Shown here: piece by piece, positions 14,483-16,873 of the stretch
Layout of the letters: every line of letters starts with the position of its first letter
Position numbering within the stretch: position 1 is the first letter of the stretch
Source of the DNA: Flavobacteriaceae bacterium
GTDB lineage: Bacteria; Bacteroidota; Bacteroidia; Flavobacteriales; Flavobacteriaceae
Length of the DNA: 16,873 nt
Reading direction: 5' to 3'
NCBI GenBank assembly: GCA_013001365.1
Contig: JABDMQ010000221.1
Location: 1-16,873, forward strand
Notes under the pieces: generated by a model
Seen by the model: the letters and a program-made list of their open reading frames with translations, nothing else
What the model was told of the DNA's origin: nothing
The model's database searches: none
Translations under genes and position numbers: made by a program

Positions 14483-15595
14483 TTAGGTCAGGGAGTTAAA
14501 GATCAATTCCGCAGTTTTCTTGCTTGCTCCCTTACCGCCTAATTTTTGTTCTAGTTCAAAATAATCTTCGTAGAATCTGGTTCTTTCTTTTTCATCCAAA
14601 ATCTTTATTAGTTCCACTTTCAAGTTCCTGGAATTAAAATCGTCTTGGATCAATTCCTTGACGACCTCTTTTTCCATGACAAGATTCACCAATGAGATAA
14701 AATCCAGTTTCACTACTCTCTTGCCAATTTGGTAAGAGAACCAGTTCCCTTTATAACAGACCACTTGCGGTACCTTGAACATGGCAGTTTCGAGTGTGGC
14801 AGTCCCCGAGGTAACCAAGGCAGCACTTGAGACACTAAGTAGGTCATAGGTCTTGTTGCTAATGAAATTCACATTCGGATCAGAAATGAATTGTTGGTAG
14901 AACGAATAATCCTGGCTTGGTGCTCCTGCAATAACGAATTGGTATTCTGGGAAATCATCAAGAATGCTCAACATGACACCAAGCATCTTTTTTATTTCCT
15001 GTTTTCTGCTTCCAGGCAATAAGGCAATAATTGGTCTATCGCTAAGATTATGAGTCTTCCTGAATTCAAACTCATCAACTTGTTTTCTATCAGTAACAGC
15101 ATCTATAAGAGGGTGGCCCACAAAATGGACAGGATAGTCATGCTTTTTTTCATAAAAATCCTTTTCAAAAGGAAGTATGACATACATGTGATCGATGTCT
15201 CTTTTTATTGAATTTATCCTGTTTTCCTTCCATGCCCAAATTTGGGGAGAAACGTAATAATGTGTCTTGAAATTCTTCTGTTTTGCCCATTTGGCAATCC
15301 TCAAATTAAACCCAGGGTAATCTATGAAGATTATAACGTCTGGATTAAAGGATTCGATATCCTTCTTACAAAAGGACAAATTCCGTGATATGGTGCGTAA
15401 ATTCATTAGGACCTCATAAAACCCCATAAATGCAAGGTCTCTGTAATGTTTGATCAATTCACCTCCAACATCTTGCATGAGCTCACCTCCCCAAAACCTA
15501 AGGTCTGCATTAACATCATATTGCAGTAATGCCTTCATTAAGTTTGCACCATGAAGGTCGCCAGAAGCTTCTCCTGCAATTATGTAATACTTCAT
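14483..15595 (-). CDS. lpxB: Lipid-A-disaccharide synthase
   Basis: LpxB joins UDP-2,3-diacylglucosamine and lipid X to form the lipid A disaccharide, acting at the cytoplasmic face of the inner membrane. Its 370 residues match the family length. Motifs: AGEASGDLHGANL (7-19), GFYEVL (58-63), FIDYPGFNLR (90-99), PQIWAWKENR (117-126), LPGSRKQEI (193-201) and TSGTATLET (262-270), the last two being typical of the GT-B UDP-sugar-binding half. The start codon directly abuts the stop of the 93-residue membrane protein (TAAATG in gene direction). With lptC at the other end of the window, LPS synthesis and transport are both represented. Confidence 0.95.
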   Translation of the reverse strand: MKYYIIAGEASGDLHGANLMKALLQYDVNADLRFWGGELMQDVGGELIKHYRDLAFMGFYEVLMNLRTISRNLSFCKKDIESFNPDVIIFIDYPGFNLRIAKWAKQKNFKTHYYVSPQIWAWKENRINSIKRDIDHMYVILPFEKDFYEKKHDYPVHFVGHPLIDAVTDRKQVDEFEFRKTHNLSDRPIIALLPGSRKQEIKKMLGVMLSILDDFPEYQFVIAGAPSQDYSFYQQFISDPNVNFISNKTYDLLSVSSAALVTSGTATLETAMFKVPQVVCYKGNWFSYQIGKRVVKLDFISLVNLVMEKEVVKELIQDDFNSRNLKVELIKILDEKERTRFYEDYFELEQKLGGKGASKKTAELIFNSLT

Positions 15596-15877
15596 TTAAA
15601 TGAATTTTATCAAGAAGGTACCAAGAGCAATCAATACCGTAGCTAAAAGTACGCCTCTTGCACGATAGTCCTGTTTGTTCCTTATAAAGATAAAAAAGGC
15701 GACAAGATTTAGTATTGCTCCTATACTAATGATCTTTCCAAGAAAATCATTGGCTTTAGCAATTCTAAGGGATTCCATGAATCCTTCATCCGAAAAAAAT
15801 GTGAGGTACAAGAAAACGCCAAGTAAATTAGCCAGGATTCCTACTATCAAACCTATAATTACTTCTCTTTTAATCAT
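15596..15877 (-). CDS. Small three-helix membrane protein between surE and lpxB
   Basis: A 93-residue protein with three hydrophobic stretches, about residues 6-28, 46-65 and 74-92, and short polar loops (FSDEGFMESLRIAKANDFLG; RNKQDYRARG). I recognise no named domain. Its start overlaps the end of surE by 8 bases (ATGATTAA), and its stop touches the lpxB start, so it is translated as part of a coupled set. The even spread of charged loops and the tight coupling argue for a real gene. It may serve lipid A synthesis or the membrane more generally, but this rests only on position. Confidence 0.8.
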   Translation of the reverse strand: MIKREVIIGLIVGILANLLGVFLYLTFFSDEGFMESLRIAKANDFLGKIISIGAILNLVAFFIFIRNKQDYRARGVLLATVLIALGTFLIKFI

Positions 15878-16646
15878 TGAGGTCCCAGGTGTTTAATTCT
15901 TGAATGAAATGATGGGCCGTTAAGTCGAATTGGCAAGGCACCAAGGAGATATAGCCATTTTTCAATGCCCAATCATCTGTGTCTTCACCTTTATCAAAGC
16001 TAACGAATTGACCGCTGAGCCAATAATATTCTCGCCCCATCGGACTAATGCGTTTATCGAATTCCTCTACCCAGTTGCCTTTGGCTTGCCTACAGACCTT
16101 TATGCCTTTGATCTCATCTTTAATCAATTTAGGGAAATTAACATTCAAGACCATGCCTGGCTGCATTTTATTGTCAAGGACATTGGTTACTATTGTATGG
16201 ATATATCCTTCTATTTGTGAAAAATCGGCATCCCAGCTATAATCAAGAAGCGAGAATCCGATTGCTGGAATACCTTCTATGCCAGCTTCGATGGCCGCAC
16301 TCATCGTACCCGAATAAATAACATTGATCGAAGAGTTAGAGCCATGATTAATGCCTGAAACACATAGGTCCGGTCGCGTGTCCAATATTTCATGAATTGC
16401 CAGTTTAACGCAGTCTGCTGGAGTGCCAGAACAACTATATTCTTCAATTTCAGCATCTGCCTCGCTAACTTTATCGCAGTGTAGCGTAGAGTTTACAGTA
16501 ATAGCATGACCCATTCCGCTTTGAGGGCTATCTGGCGCTATAACAACAACATTTCCGATGGATTTCATTACCTTGATCAAAGTACGAATCCCTGGAGCAG
16601 TAATTCCGTCATCATTTGTCACTAAGATAAGAGGCTTTTTGTTCAT
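15870..16646 (-). CDS. surE: 5'/3'-nucleotidase SurE
   Basis: SurE removes phosphate from nucleoside 5'- and 3'-monophosphates and short polyphosphate, with a divalent metal, in the cytoplasm. The protein has 258 residues from the chosen start. Motifs: TNDDGI with metal-binding Asp12 and Asp13, Ser43 in SPQSGMGHA-like context, SGTPADCVKLA (73-83) and SGINHGSN with Asn100 as metal ligand, then YSGTMSAAIEAG. The frame extends 15 codons upstream to an ATG at 16691. I place the start at 16646 because SurE proteins begin only a few residues before the LILVTNDDGI strand, and because a good -7 box lies at 16670-16677, inside the extension. It leads the operon with the 93-residue protein and lpxB. 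Confidence 0.95.
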   Translation of the reverse strand: MNKKPLILVTNDDGITAPGIRTLIKVMKSIGNVVVIAPDSPQSGMGHAITVNSTLHCDKVSEADAEIEEYSCSGTPADCVKLAIHEILDTRPDLCVSGINHGSNSSINVIYSGTMSAAIEAGIEGIPAIGFSLLDYSWDADFSQIEGYIHTIVTNVLDNKMQPGMVLNVNFPKLIKDEIKGIKVCRQAKGNWVEEFDKRISPMGREYYWLSGQFVSFDKGEDTDDWALKNGYISLVPCQFDLTAHHFIQELNTWDLND

Positions 16647-16669
16647 TTTACTATCGTTCAAAAGTGCTA

Positions 16670-16677
16670 CAAAAATA
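16670..16677 (-). promoter_or_regulatory. -7 promoter box of the surE operon
   Basis: On the minus strand TATTTTTG matches TAnnTTTG exactly, 23 bases before the chosen surE ATG. The -33 region is not clear. The box falls within the possible 5' extension of the surE frame, which argues against a start at 16691. Confidence 0.5.
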
Positions 16678-16750
16678 GGCAAATATGACATGAATTTGTT
16701 AATTTGGTCTGTTTAACAAAAAATTAGTACCACAATCGATTAATGGCATG

Positions 16751-16778
16751 GTATTTTCTTTATTTTAGTTGAAAATAC
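16751..16778 (+). repeat. Inverted repeat before the divergent lipoprotein gene
   Basis: GTATTTTC (16751-16758) and GAAAATAC (16771-16778) are perfect 8-bp inverted repeats separated by 12 bases, 3 bases before an ATG at 16782 and 21 before the preferred one at 16800. It could be an operator or a leader hairpin. The stem is AT-rich and would be weak as RNA. Confidence 0.4.
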
Positions 16779-16799
16779 GTTATGCAACCCTACGATATT

Positions 16800-16873
16800 A
16801 TGAAAAGGAATTATAAGATCCTGATGTTAGTTCTTTTGCTGGCATTTGCCTCATGTAGTTTTACCACTAAAAC
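16800..16873 (+). CDS. 5' end of a lipoprotein gene, possibly a C-terminal processing protease
   Basis: The frame runs off the window end after about 25 codons. It starts MKRNYKILML, continues with a hydrophobic core and reaches the lipobox AFASC with Cys19, followed by SFTTK. An in-frame ATG at 16782 would add MQPYDI, whose acidic residue is unusual in a signal peptide, so 16800 is preferred. As I recall, Flavobacteriia often carry a tail-specific (S41, Prc/Tsp-like) protease divergent from surE with a similar lipoprotein start, but no catalytic part is visible here. That identity is inference only; the lipoprotein signal itself is clear. Confidence 0.6.
   Translation, partial: MKRNYKILMLVLLLAFASCSFTTK

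Noticed and set aside
15930..16220. A 96-codon open frame on the plus strand opposite surE
   Set aside because: It is fully antisense to a conserved gene, with no signal, domain or promoter of its own.
16647..16691. A 15-codon N-terminal extension of SurE starting at 16691
   Set aside because: SurE proteins begin close to the LILVTNDDGI strand, and the best -7 promoter box lies within this extension.
1..16873. Mobile elements, defence systems, CRISPR arrays, tRNA or rRNA genes
   Set aside because: No transposase, integrase, spaced direct repeats, cloverleaf-forming segment or rRNA-like sequence was seen; the genes are typical conserved chromosomal ones.

Overview
The window looks like an ordinary chromosomal segment of a marine-type member of the Flavobacteriaceae (Bacteroidota). 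The grounds are low GC, almost no Shine-Dalgarno sequences before the start codons, several TAnnTTTG -7 promoter boxes, Bacteroidota-style lipoprotein signals, a class II HMG-CoA reductase paired with a GYDIA-type GHMP kinase, and short ComEC and LptC forms. No mobile element, CRISPR array, tRNA, rRNA or broken gene was found. Every large gene is intact except the two cut by the window edges.

Layout. (1) 1-4547, plus strand: the 3' end of a probable TPR-type protein, lptC, a 64-residue membrane protein and a CorC/HlyC-type CBS transporter follow each other with almost no spacing. After 119 bases comes a large membrane-anchored parvulin-type prolyl isomerase. This is an envelope-biogenesis cluster. 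(2) 4596-6844, minus strand: HMG-CoA reductase and a GHMP kinase, translationally coupled through TAATG, form a mevalonate (isoprenoid) pair. A bidirectional terminator separates them from the isomerase gene. (3) 7009-11212, plus strand: a secreted dipeptidyl peptidase IV with an unusual charged tail, then a POT-family peptide/proton symporter 28 bases later, probably a module that cuts external peptides and imports the dipeptides. A clear terminator follows. (4) 11295-11840, plus strand: a secreted thioredoxin-fold protein. (5) 11862-16646, minus strand: surE, a 93-residue membrane protein, lpxB, an NlpC/P60 lipoprotein and comEC, closely spaced or overlapping and probably one operon. (6) 16800 to the end, plus strand: the start of a lipoprotein gene divergent from surE, possibly a C-terminal processing protease.

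The strongest unexplained signal is in lptC. A perfect 13-bp inverted repeat followed by seven T residues, the form of a strong intrinsic terminator, lies inside the codons for the LptC signal peptide, just past the stop codon of the upstream gene. Readthrough into the LPS-transport gene may therefore depend on ribosomes covering the hairpin. A second terminator-like hairpin, serving the thioredoxin gene, lies inside the 3' coding end of the convergent comEC. Other points for a second look are the tail on the peptidase, an extra membrane hairpin in the peptide transporter, the GYDIA kinase as a possible phosphomevalonate kinase, and three small membrane-protein genes.
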